Shown here: one piece after another, positions 25,954 through 34,367 of the stretch
How positions within the stretch are numbered: the stretch's first letter is position 1
How the letters are laid out: each line of letters opens with the position of its first letter
Source: an uncultured Spartobacteria bacterium
Lineage (GTDB): Bacteria > Verrucomicrobiota > Verrucomicrobiia > Chthoniobacterales > JAATET01
Assembly: GCA_937901895.1 (NCBI GenBank)
Contig: CALGTD010000004.1
Coordinates: 1 to 64,000 of the forward strand
Length of the DNA: 64,000 bases
Direction: 5' to 3'
Notes under the pieces: model-generated
Databases searched by the model: none
What the model saw: only the letters and a program-made list of their open reading frames with translations
What the model was told of the DNA's origin: nothing
Program-made: the position numbers and the translations under genes

Positions 25954-28900
25954 ATGCTCAAGCACCCTGCACTTACCGAGAACCGCCTCCGCCTGGCCCT
26001 GCCCCGGATCGAGGCCCTGATCTACCCGGAATCCGCACCGATCGATGCCGCGTTGTGGGAGGTGCACGGAGAGCCGGTGCCGTTTGAAAAGGCCAGGCGC
26101 GCAAAGTTTTCCCCCTGCACGGTCGGCTGCCGCTGGGGTGGAAGATGGGATACGGCGTGGTTCCGGTTCCGCGGCACGGTGCCGAAGGCGTGGAAGGGGC
26201 GGGAGGTTGTCGCGCGCGTGCGCCTGTCGAGCACGGGGCACGAGGGGTTCACGGCGGAGGGACTTGTGTATCGGGAGGGCAGGATTGACCGCGCGATCAA
26301 TCTCAAGCGCGACGAGGTCGAAATTGCGCGGCGGGCGAAGGGCGGCGAGAAGTTCGAGTTTCTTCTGGAGGCGGCGGCGAATCGATCGCTCATTCCGCGC
26401 AAGCTCGAGTCGGACCTGAATCTGCCGCGATACGACGGCGAGCCTGAATACCAGCTCGAGCGGGCGGAACTCGCGATCTTCGACCGGGCGGTTTTCGATT
26501 TCTACTACGACTTCAAGGTCGGCGTGGAAGCAGTCGAAGTGCTGCCGGAAAATTCGCCCCGTCGCGGGGAACTGGTTTACGCGCTCAATGCCGCGCTCAA
26601 TGCCTTCGAGGCGCCGGATGGGGGAAATCTCCGCGCTGCGGCGGCCATCCTCAAACCCGTGCTGGCGCGCAGGAACGGCGGACTGGTTCACACGATCTCG
26701 GCGGTCGGTCATGCGCATCTCGACACCGCATGGCTCTGGCCGCTGCGGGAGACCATCCGCAAATGCGCGAGGACCTTCTCCACCGCGCTCGATTACATGG
26801 AGAAGTATCCGGAATACGTCTTCGTGTGCTCGCAGGCGGTCCACTACGAGTGGATGAAGGTCTATTATCCGGAGATTTTTGCGCGCATCAAAAAGGCCGT
26901 GAAACGCGGGCAGTGGGAGCCGGTCGGCTCGATGTGGATCGAACCCGACTGCAACCTCGCATCCGGTGAGTCCCTTGTCCGCCAGATCCTTCACGGCAAG
27001 CGCTTCTTCCGTGAGGAATTCGGATACGAGACGAAGGACGTCTGGCTGCCGGACGTGTTCGGCTACGCGGCGTCGATGCCGCAGATCATGAAGAAGTCGG
27101 GCATCGACTATTTTCTCACGCAGAAGATCTCGTGGAGCCAGTTCAACAAGTTCCCGCACCACACGTTCGAATGGGAGGGAATCGACGGCACCCGCATCTT
27201 CACGCACTTCCCGCCGGCCGATACCTACAACGCGCAGACGGGGCCGAAGGAACTTGCGAAGAACGTGAACAATTTCCGCGAGCACGATCGCGCGACGCGT
27301 TCGCTCCTCGTCTACGGCTGGGGCGACGGCGGAGGCGGCCCCGACATCGAGCATCTCGAGAAGGCGCGGCGTCTGCGGGACTTCGACGGATTGCCAAAGC
27401 TGGAGCAGGAAAAGGCGCTCACGTTCTTCGAAAAGGCCGCCGCTGACGCGAAGGATCTGCCGCTGTGGGTGGGCGAGTTGTATCTGGAGTTCCATCGCGG
27501 CACCTACACGACGCAGGCAAAGACGAAGCGTGGAAACCGGAAGTCGGAACTGCTCCTGCGCGATGCGGAATTCTTCGACGCTGTCGGCGCGCTTCTCGTG
27601 CCGGATCGCAAGGAGGTCGTCGTCGATCCTGAGCGTGCCGTTTACGATGTTACGGGCATTGGCGGGGATCCGAACTCCCACCGTGCCGCGCTCCTTCGCG
27701 CATGGCGGCTCGTGCTGCTGAACCAGTTTCACGACATCGTTCCGGGCAGCTCGATCCATTGGGTGTATCTCGATGCCGCGCGCGACTACGAAACGATCCG
27801 TCAGCTCGGCGAATCCGTCCGCGACTCGGCGCTGGGTTCGCTGGCGGCGGTAATCGACACTTCGGCGTTTTCGGATCCGGTCCTTGTCGCGAACACGCTC
27901 GGGTTTGCGCGGCGCGAAGTCGTCGAGATCGACGGCACTCCGCAGTTGGTCGAGGCGCCGGCGTGCGGATATCAGGTTCAGCAAACCGGAGACATCGCGC
28001 CCGGAAATGCGGTTTCGGTGCGGACGAAGGGGAAGTCGCTCGTAATCGACAACGGCCTCGTTCGCCTAACGATCGATGCGAAGGGCAACGTGTCCTCTTT
28101 GTTCGATCTCCGCGCACAGCGCGAGGCGCTGGCCGGTGCCGGCAATGTCTTCCAGCTCCACACCGACATTCCGAATGCCTGGGACGCGTGGGACGTCGAT
28201 GTGTTCTACAAGGAAACGTCGGTCACGATCGACGGTCTCGAAAAGATCGAGGTCGTCGAGAATGGTGGAGTGCGCGCGGTCGTCCGGATTGTGCGGGCCT
28301 TTGGGAATTCCCGAATCGACCAGCGGATCGTGGTGAATGCCGATTCCGCGCGCGTGAATTTCGAGACGAAGGTCGACTGGCACGAATGCCGCAAGCTCTT
28401 GAAGGTCGCGTTTCCGGTCAACGTGCGCGCGATGAACGCGACCTACGAAATCCAATACGGCCAGGTCGAGCGGCCGACGCATGCGAATACGAGCTGGGAC
28501 CTGGCGCGCTTCGAGGTTTGCGCGCAACGCTGGGCGGACCTTTCGGAACCCGGATTCGGCGTCGCGATTCTCAACGACTGCAAATACGGCCATGACATCC
28601 AGGGAAGCACCATGCGGCTGAGTCTGCTGCGTGCGCCGATTTCGCCGGATCCCGTGGCGGACCGCGGCAGTCACGAGTTTACCTATGCAATCCTTCCGCA
28701 CGCCGGCGGGGACCTCGTCGAGGTTCGCCGCCAGGCCGCCGCGCTGAACACTCCGTTGATCGTGCGAACGACCCGGCCCGCGAAGGGGAACCTTCCGTCT
28801 GCGCAATCGTTGTTTACCGTCGACCGGCCCGGCGTGGTGATCGAGGTGGTCAAGCGCGCGGAGGATGGAAAGGGACTCATCGTGCGACTCTACGAAACCG

Positions 28901-29061
28901 AGGGCGGGCGCGGCTCCGCGACGCTCACCACGACCCTGCCGGTGAAAAAGGCGTGGGCGACGAATCTGCTCGAGGAGAATGAGACCACCCTCCCGCTCCG
29001 CGACGGAAAGCTGCGTCTTGAGTTCCAGCCATTCGAGATCGTGACGCTGCGGCTTCAGTGA
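25954..29061 (+). CDS. Alpha-mannosidase, GH38
   Basis: From the ATG at 25954 the protein has 1035 residues. The GH38 zinc-site motif is SAVGHAHLDTAWLWPLRET (His, Asp), the nucleophile region is SMWIEPDCNLASGES with the Asp, and TYNAQTGPKEL and HDIVPGSSIHWVY mark the middle and late catalytic parts. C-terminal beta domains follow with RVNFETKVDWHE. The layout is that of the cytosolic Man2C1-like branch, and there is no signal peptide. It hydrolyses alpha-mannosides from glycans. It sits just before a GH16 gene on the same strand (68 bp gap). Confidence 0.94.
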   Translation: MLKHPALTENRLRLALPRIEALIYPESAPIDAALWEVHGEPVPFEKARRAKFSPCTVGCRWGGRWDTAWFRFRGTVPKAWKGREVVARVRLSSTGHEGFTAEGLVYREGRIDRAINLKRDEVEIARRAKGGEKFEFLLEAAANRSLIPRKLESDLNLPRYDGEPEYQLERAELAIFDRAVFDFYYDFKVGVEAVEVLPENSPRRGELVYALNAALNAFEAPDGGNLRAAAAILKPVLARRNGGLVHTISAVGHAHLDTAWLWPLRETIRKCARTFSTALDYMEKYPEYVFVCSQAVHYEWMKVYYPEIFARIKKAVKRGQWEPVGSMWIEPDCNLASGESLVRQILHGKRFFREEFGYETKDVWLPDVFGYAASMPQIMKKSGIDYFLTQKISWSQFNKFPHHTFEWEGIDGTRIFTHFPPADTYNAQTGPKELAKNVNNFREHDRATRSLLVYGWGDGGGGPDIEHLEKARRLRDFDGLPKLEQEKALTFFEKAAADAKDLPLWVGELYLEFHRGTYTTQAKTKRGNRKSELLLRDAEFFDAVGALLVPDRKEVVVDPERAVYDVTGIGGDPNSHRAALLRAWRLVLLNQFHDIVPGSSIHWVYLDAARDYETIRQLGESVRDSALGSLAAVIDTSAFSDPVLVANTLGFARREVVEIDGTPQLVEAPACGYQVQQTGDIAPGNAVSVRTKGKSLVIDNGLVRLTIDAKGNVSSLFDLRAQREALAGAGNVFQLHTDIPNAWDAWDVDVFYKETSVTIDGLEKIEVVENGGVRAVVRIVRAFGNSRIDQRIVVNADSARVNFETKVDWHECRKLLKVAFPVNVRAMNATYEIQYGQVERPTHANTSWDLARFEVCAQRWADLSEPGFGVAILNDCKYGHDIQGSTMRLSLLRAPISPDPVADRGSHEFTYAILPHAGGDLVEVRRQAAALNTPLIVRTTRPAKGNLPSAQSLFTVDRPGVVIEVVKRAEDGKGLIVRLYETEGGRGSATLTTTLPVKKAWATNLLEENETTLPLRDGKLRLEFQPFEIVTLRLQ

Positions 29062-29129
29062 CGTCCTTGCGTTAAATACGAGGCGAGTTTGGATTCGCGG
29101 GATTCCATGGGAGTCGGCAGACTGCCGCC

Positions 29130-29894
29130 ATGTGGAAGCGAATCCTTCTCGCAGCGGTTGTCGCGGGATCTGCGTTTGCGGCGGACAACGCGAAATGGAA
29201 ACTGGTCTGGGCGGACGAGTTCGACGGCCCGGAGATCAGCGGCGACTGGGTGTTTGAAACCGGCAACGGCTCGAACGGCTGGGGCAACCGGGAGCTGGAG
29301 TATTATCTCCCGGAGAACGCGCGTATCGAGAACGGGCACCTCGTCATCACCGCAAAGAAAGAGGAGCGCGACGGATTCAAATACACGTCAGCGAGGATGA
29401 AGACGCAGGGCCGGAGGTCGTGGCAATACGGCCGCATCGAGGCACGAATTCAACTGCCATCGTTCAAGGGGTCGTGGCCTGCATTCTGGATGCTTGGCGA
29501 CAACATCGGGGAGGTCGGCTGGCCGAAGTGCGGCGAGATCGACATCATGGAACACATCAACGCCGAACCACGGATTCATGGCACGGCGCATTGGGAGGGG
29601 CCCGACGGAAAGCGCGCGATGTATGGCGGCGAGACACAGGTTCCGGTCACGCGGTTTCACGTCTATGCGGTCGAGTGGGACGCGGAGGCGATCCGGTGGT
29701 TCGTCGATGGCCGGAAATATCACGAAATGAGCATCAAGGACGGCGTGAACGGCACGTCGTCGTTTCACGCCCCGTTTTTCCTCCTGCTGAACTTTGCGAT
29801 CGGAGGAGAATGGCCGGGATTTGAAGTGGATGATCGGGCGCTCCCGGCGGAGATGCGGGTGGATTACGTGCGCGTTTTCGAGCGGCGCTCCTGA
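29130..29894 (+). CDS. Secreted GH16 beta-glucanase (laminarinase-like)
   Basis: The 254-residue protein has a signal peptide (MWKRILLAAVVAGSAFAADN). The GH16 catalytic motif is GEIDIMEHINAE, with two Glu and an Asp, and the typical lead-in is SWPAFWMLGDNIG. Other family segments are WADEFDGPEIS, NGHLVITAKKEE and FHVYAVEWDAEAIRWFVDG. It most likely cuts beta-1,3/1,4- or beta-1,3-glucans outside the cell. It follows the GH38 gene by 68 bp. Confidence 0.94.
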   Translation: MWKRILLAAVVAGSAFAADNAKWKLVWADEFDGPEISGDWVFETGNGSNGWGNRELEYYLPENARIENGHLVITAKKEERDGFKYTSARMKTQGRRSWQYGRIEARIQLPSFKGSWPAFWMLGDNIGEVGWPKCGEIDIMEHINAEPRIHGTAHWEGPDGKRAMYGGETQVPVTRFHVYAVEWDAEAIRWFVDGRKYHEMSIKDGVNGTSSFHAPFFLLLNFAIGGEWPGFEVDDRALPAEMRVDYVRVFERRS

Positions 29895-30117
29895 GATCCG
29901 GCATTTTCCCCCGTGAACATGTTCGACCGTTTTCATGGTCGCTCGTTCCTGGGGGGCATGTTTTGGTGCGGAGAAGCCGGCTCACGCTCGCCGCTGCGTC
30001 GAACTCTGGGGCTGCCGTCTGCAACTTTTCGTAGTGCCGGCCGCGCCTTCCTTCGCCGCTATTTTCACCGTGCCGCTCCTCCAGCGCCGGGTCGAAGCGT
30101 GACGACTGGTTCGGCGG

Positions 30118-31599
30118 CTACTGCGCGTTGGCGAGCGGCTGTTCCACCGCCGGTTTCGCGGGAAGCGTCGAGTCGCGGGCGGGCGGAATGCCGGGAGGAC
30201 GAAGCGAAACCAGATAGGCGGTGAGAGCGGTCGTTTCCTCCCGGGTGAGGTTCTTTCCGTAGGCGGGCATGTTGCCTCCGCCCTGGATGACCTGCCGGAC
30301 GAGTTGCGGCTCGGTGAGACGCATGCCCACGTCGGCGAGGTCGGGTCCGCGATGGCCGCCGATGCCGTCGATCGCGTGGCAGGCGCGGCACTGCTTGTAT
30401 TGGAGAACGAGGGCGCCCTGGAGTTCCAGCGGGGTGCGTCCCTTGATGAATTCCGCCGGCGTCGGATCGGCGGTCCACGCCTTCATCTCGGGCGACCACG
30501 GCGAGGTTTTTCCGAGGTAGGTCAGAACTGAGAAGCCGACCCAGAGTAGGATGACGGTGATCACCGCGATCGGCCGGCGGCGCCAGCTCTTTTCTCCGGT
30601 GTTGTTGAAGAACGGAAGGGTGAAGAGGATGATCGACGCAACGACCGGACCGACGAGGAGAACGAACGTCTCCATGTAGGGTGGCAGCAGTGCGGCGAGC
30701 GCAAAGATCCAGAGGAAGAAGAAGTCCGGACGCGGAACGGTATCGATCTGCGTGGGATCGGCGGGGCCGTTCGGCATCTTGGGACCGTCGAAGGCGGCGA
30801 GAAAGAAGATGGCGAGGATGACGAAGCCCGCGGCCATCAAGTCCTTGTCGATCGCGTGGGGAACAAACGGCACGCCCTCCTTGCGAAGGATCGTCTGATA
30901 ATGTGCGTCGTAGGTCTTGCGGTCGACGAGGATGCCGGGCTTCGGATACTCGTTGATGCCCTTCGTGAGAACCATGCGGAGGTGCAGGCTGACGAGGGCA
31001 ATGATCGCGCCGGGGAGGACGAAGACGTGGAGCGTAAAGAAGCGCGAGAGCGTCTGGCCTGCGATGATGGGCCCGCCGAGCATCATGTTGACCATTTCCT
31101 GCCCGAAGAACGGGAAACGGCCCATGATCGAGGCGCCGATGCCGAGGCCCCAGTAGGCATCCTCGTCGAAGCGGAGCACCTGGCCGGTGAAGGCCATGCC
31201 CAGCGTGAGGAAGAGAAGAACGCAGCCGGAGAGCCAGGTGATCTCGCGGGGGTATTTGTAGGCGCCGAAGAGGAACACCTGCGTCATGTGAATGAGCATG
31301 ATGCCCACCATGAAGTTCGATCCCCAGTTGTGGACGGCGCGCAGATACCAGCCGAGCGGGACCTCGTAGCTGAGGTATTCCAGTGAGGCGTAGGCCTCGG
31401 AGGCGGAGGGCTGGTAAATGAGAGCCAGGCAGATCCCGGTGGCCACCTGGATCATGAAGCAGAGCAGGGTCGCGCTGCCAAAGACGTAGAACCAGCTGCC
31501 GGAGCTCTTCGGGACGTGATGGCCCGCCGTGGACTCGAAGAGTTTCGAGACGTGCAGGCGGTCGTCGACCCAGAAGAAGAGTTGGCGCAGTTTTTCCAT
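30118..31599 (-). CDS. Cytochrome b fused to a cytochrome c domain (quinol:cytochrome c reductase)
   Basis: The 493-residue protein has a one-piece cytochrome b core (about residues 35-370) with heme-ligand histidines in RAVHNWGSN and LIHMTQVF, and in RFFTLHVFVLPGA and SLHLRMVL. The quinol-site region corresponds to AFTGQVLRFDEDAYWG. A C-terminal cytochrome c domain has CRACH at residues 404-408 and the Met ligand in GGGNMPAYG (about residue 444). It oxidises menaquinol or ubiquinol and passes electrons outward. It is the last gene of the seven-gene respiratory operon. Confidence 0.93.
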   Translation of the reverse strand: MEKLRQLFFWVDDRLHVSKLFESTAGHHVPKSSGSWFYVFGSATLLCFMIQVATGICLALIYQPSASEAYASLEYLSYEVPLGWYLRAVHNWGSNFMVGIMLIHMTQVFLFGAYKYPREITWLSGCVLLFLTLGMAFTGQVLRFDEDAYWGLGIGASIMGRFPFFGQEMVNMMLGGPIIAGQTLSRFFTLHVFVLPGAIIALVSLHLRMVLTKGINEYPKPGILVDRKTYDAHYQTILRKEGVPFVPHAIDKDLMAAGFVILAIFFLAAFDGPKMPNGPADPTQIDTVPRPDFFFLWIFALAALLPPYMETFVLLVGPVVASIILFTLPFFNNTGEKSWRRRPIAVITVILLWVGFSVLTYLGKTSPWSPEMKAWTADPTPAEFIKGRTPLELQGALVLQYKQCRACHAIDGIGGHRGPDLADVGMRLTEPQLVRQVIQGGGNMPAYGKNLTREETTALTAYLVSLRPPGIPPARDSTLPAKPAVEQPLANAQ

Positions 31600-31603
31600 C
31601 GGA

Positions 31604-32170
31604 CTACGGGGTGGTGTGCGCGAGCGTGGGGAGGAGGCCGCCCTTCACAAAGAGGGAGTCGTTCTCGATCTTGTATTCGTATTCGAAAAGTCCGCGCGGC
31701 GGCGGGCCGGACGCGTGGCTGCCGTCGGCGTAATATGCGCCGCCATGGCACGGGCAGAGGAAGAGTTGCGATTCCTCGAACCAACGGACAGGGCACCCGA
31801 GGTGCGTGCAGTTGATGGCGAAGACCTGGAACTTGACGCCCTCCTTGGGATCATCCGGCAGACGGCGCACCCAGCAGGGAATGAGATCCGTCTCTCCGTC
31901 CCACGTGCGACGATAGGGGTTCAGGTAGCTCGCGAGAGTGGTTGTGCCCTCGGCAAACTTCGAGAGAGGGCCGAGATTGATCCACTCGAGCGGATACTTC
32001 TCGACGAGGATGGATGCGACGTAGCCGGCAATTGGAATGCCGATCATGGCACCGGCGGCGACATTCAGGCCGACGCCGAGCTTGAGCAGGAAATCACGAC
32101 GCGTGCCCTTGCAGCCCTCGCAGGGAGCGGGCGGCGTCTGCGGTGGAGTGGATGGAGTTTCCGGATCCAT
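31604..32170 (-). CDS. Rieske iron-sulfur protein of the bc-type complex
   Basis: The 188-residue protein has a Tat-type N-terminus (KGTRRDFLLKLGVG) with a membrane anchor, then Rieske boxes CTHLGC (Cys121, His123, Cys126) and CPCHG (Cys139, Cys141, His142). The four ligands and the disulfide cysteines are all present. A second Cys pair sits at CEGC near residue 17-20, before the Tat motif, which is unusual. It carries electrons between quinol and cytochrome c in the bc complex. It lies 4 bp from the cytochrome b gene and the same from the diheme cytochrome c gene. Confidence 0.94.
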   Translation of the reverse strand: MDPETPSTPPQTPPAPCEGCKGTRRDFLLKLGVGLNVAAGAMIGIPIAGYVASILVEKYPLEWINLGPLSKFAEGTTTLASYLNPYRRTWDGETDLIPCWVRRLPDDPKEGVKFQVFAINCTHLGCPVRWFEESQLFLCPCHGGAYYADGSHASGPPPRGLFEYEYKIENDSLFVKGGLLPTLAHTTP

Positions 32171-32173
32171 GGA

Positions 32174-32887
32174 TCAGTTGCTTTCCCCGGGTTCGGGCGG
32201 CTCGGCGGGGCCGGGTTTGCGTTGAGAGGCGAGCCACGCGACCACGTTGGCGATGTCGTCGTCGCTCATCGGTTGATTTGGAACCCTGGAGCGGTAATCC
32301 GGACAGCCGAGGTCGGGACGACCGGCAATCGTGACCGTGCGGAGATACTGGTCGGAGACGAGGGCGAGATAGGCCGGAGCGACGACGGAGCCGGCGGTCG
32401 CCCCGGTGCCATCGGCGCCGTGACAGCTCGCGCAATACATGCCGAACGCCTGTCCGCCGGCCACCACATCGCCCAACGGCGCGGAGTATGCCGGCAGCGG
32501 GCCCTCGACGGGATGGGCCTCCTTCCAGGCGAGGATGCCCTTCACGAGCGAATCGATCTGCTCCTCGGTAAGAACGCCGCTTTTCGCGATGGAGAGCGAC
32601 GGCATGGCGGTGCCGGGAATGCCGTTTGCAATCACGTCACGGAGGCGCTCCTCCGGCAGCATTGCCAGCAGGAAGGGATTCGACATCGGAATCGATGCGG
32701 AGGTCGTCGTTCCGTCGCTGTGGCAGGCGAGACAGTTTTCGCGATAGAGCGTCGCAAAATCGGTGACGCTCGATGGCGGGGTCCAGCGGTTTTCGGGCTT
32801 CGGGCGACCGGGGGCATCGTCGCAGGAAGAGAGCGCGAATGCTCCGCTGATCGCGGCGGTGGCGGCGAGGAGATGGCGGAAGCTCAT
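32174..32887 (-). CDS. Diheme cytochrome c lipoprotein
   Basis: The 237-residue protein has a lipoprotein signal with lipobox LSSC (Cys22) and two heme c motifs, CLACH (52-56) and CASCH (152-156). The Met ligands are likely in GTAMPSLSI and in NQPMSDDDI. It should be anchored in the membrane and carry electrons from the bc complex to the oxidase. The start overlaps the stop of the upstream membrane protein gene as ATGA at 32884-32887. Confidence 0.92.
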   Translation of the reverse strand: MSFRHLLAATAAISGAFALSSCDDAPGRPKPENRWTPPSSVTDFATLYRENCLACHSDGTTTSASIPMSNPFLLAMLPEERLRDVIANGIPGTAMPSLSIAKSGVLTEEQIDSLVKGILAWKEAHPVEGPLPAYSAPLGDVVAGGQAFGMYCASCHGADGTGATAGSVVAPAYLALVSDQYLRTVTIAGRPDLGCPDYRSRVPNQPMSDDDIANVVAWLASQRKPGPAEPPEPGESN

Positions 32888-33720
32888 TTTTCCTTCTCCT
32901 GCGCTTCAATGCCCATTTTCTCGGCGAATGACCATGATTGCATCGTCTCGACCCGTGCCGTCTTGAACACCACAAATCCGCAGACCGCTCCGAAGGCGAC
33001 CTGGCAGAGAATGAACCAGGGCCAGTCGACATACTTCGCGAGGGCGGGGTTGATCATCGGCATCGATGCGCTGATGAGTGCCGTCCAGATGAGCGGAGGC
33101 ACGATGCCGCCCCAGAACCATTCGTGTTTCGCCGGGAGCATGGGCAGAAGGACGGTGTAAAGCAGACCGATGAGGACGGAGAGGGCGAGGTGGACGATGA
33201 TCGCAACAATGAAGCCCGCGAGGCTGAAGGCCGCGATCGCCTCGGGAGTCGCCTCCGCAAGGGAAGGGACCGCGGCGGCGGCGAGAAGATTGACCGGCCA
33301 CCAGATGCTGCCTTTTGCGATGAGACCGTAGGCCACGGCAAGCACCGCCATGACCGCGCCGCCGGCAAGTCCGCCAAGCAGGCCCGCGGAATACGGGTGA
33401 ATGGCCTCGGGATAGCGCGCGCGATGATGACTCGAGCCCACCTTGAGATGCGAAACGCTGCGGCGCGAAGTCTTGTAAGGATCCGGCTGCTGGTCGATGG
33501 GCCGGACCTTCACATACTCGTGCTTCGGATGTGGAAAGACATCGGTGAACCAGCCGATGCCACCGATGATCGCGCAGATGAGACCGACGACGCTTACGGC
33601 GAGCGCGGTGACCAGACCGGCGAAGAGCAGCGTGAGGCCGAACGCCGTGACGATGGGCCACGCGGTGGGCGTCGGCAGCTCGACGTAGTCGGGATCGTGT
33701 TTGCGGGGATCGTCGCTCAT
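32884..33720 (-). CDS. Unassigned membrane protein of the respiratory operon
   Basis: The ATG at 33720 gives a 278-residue membrane protein. The first 75 residues (PTAWPIVTAFGLTLLFAGLV, SVVGLICAIIGGIGWFTDVF) form two helices and resemble the small subunit-IV-like partners of bacterial cytochrome oxidases. A hydrophilic loop follows (about 75-120). Three to four more helices are at about 140-270, including AGLLGGLAGGAVMAVLAVAYG and IVHLALSVLIGLLYTVLLP. I do not recognise the family. It sits between COX III and the diheme cytochrome c gene with overlaps on both sides (4 bp each), so it is probably a structural part of the oxidase or of a bc-oxidase supercomplex. Confidence 0.75.
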   Translation of the reverse strand: MSDDPRKHDPDYVELPTPTAWPIVTAFGLTLLFAGLVTALAVSVVGLICAIIGGIGWFTDVFPHPKHEYVKVRPIDQQPDPYKTSRRSVSHLKVGSSHHRARYPEAIHPYSAGLLGGLAGGAVMAVLAVAYGLIAKGSIWWPVNLLAAAAVPSLAEATPEAIAAFSLAGFIVAIIVHLALSVLIGLLYTVLLPMLPAKHEWFWGGIVPPLIWTALISASMPMINPALAKYVDWPWFILCQVAFGAVCGFVVFKTARVETMQSWSFAEKMGIEAQEKEK

Positions 33721-34367
33721 GGCATGAGGGGAGCGTCCATGTGAACGCTCAGGATGTAGACAACGCCAAGGACGACGATCCACACGGCGTCGACGAAGTG
33801 CCAATACCACGAGATGACTTCGACGTGCTCGTGGTGGTCATGGTGGAGCTTTCCGCGGAAGCTGGAAACAAGCACCGACCCGAGCAGGAAGAGACCGACG
33901 ATGACGTGGCTCGCGTGAAGGCCGACCAACGAATAGAAGGTCGAGCCGAAGACGTTCGTCCGGATCGTAAGGTTCTTCTCGTAGATCAGCTCGTGCCATT
34001 CGAGGCCGGTGTAAACGATGAAGATGATGCCGAGGAGCATCGTGATGCCCCACCAGAGGTTGAAGAGGGCGTGGTTGGCCTTCTTCAGCGCAAACTCCGC
34101 CGCCATGATCGTGAAGCTGCTTCCAATGAGGCACACGCTGGCGAAAACCGGTAGATGCAGAACATCTGCGGGGAAGGGCCCGTTCAGGCTGCGACCGATG
34201 TAGAAGAGATACGCGACGACGAAGATCGAGAACAGCGCCGTCTCCGTGAGGATCAGGCAGATGATGCCGACGCGACGCGGCGAAGGCAGAACCCATGGCG
34301 TCGACTCGTCGGCCGGGTCGTTGATGAAATGCTGCGGCTGGCCCGCGTTGACGTTTTCCGCGCTCAT
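33717..34367 (-). CDS. ctaE: Cytochrome c oxidase subunit III
   Basis: The 216-residue protein has five predicted helices and the heme-copper oxidase subunit III pattern: GIICLILTETALFSIFVVAY, SSFTIMAAEFALKKANH, FYSLVGLHASHVIVGL and HVEVISWYWHFVDAVWIVVL. The HASHVIVG and WYWHFVDAVW segments are highly typical. It overlaps the COX I gene and the next gene by 4 bp each, so it is in the middle of a coupled operon. Confidence 0.95.
   Translation of the reverse strand: MSAENVNAGQPQHFINDPADESTPWVLPSPRRVGIICLILTETALFSIFVVAYLFYIGRSLNGPFPADVLHLPVFASVCLIGSSFTIMAAEFALKKANHALFNLWWGITMLLGIIFIVYTGLEWHELIYEKNLTIRTNVFGSTFYSLVGLHASHVIVGLFLLGSVLVSSFRGKLHHDHHEHVEVISWYWHFVDAVWIVVLGVVYILSVHMDAPLMP

Noticed and set aside
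25915..27984. A long minus-strand frame opposite the GH38 gene
   Set aside because: It is the antisense shadow of a clear mannosidase.
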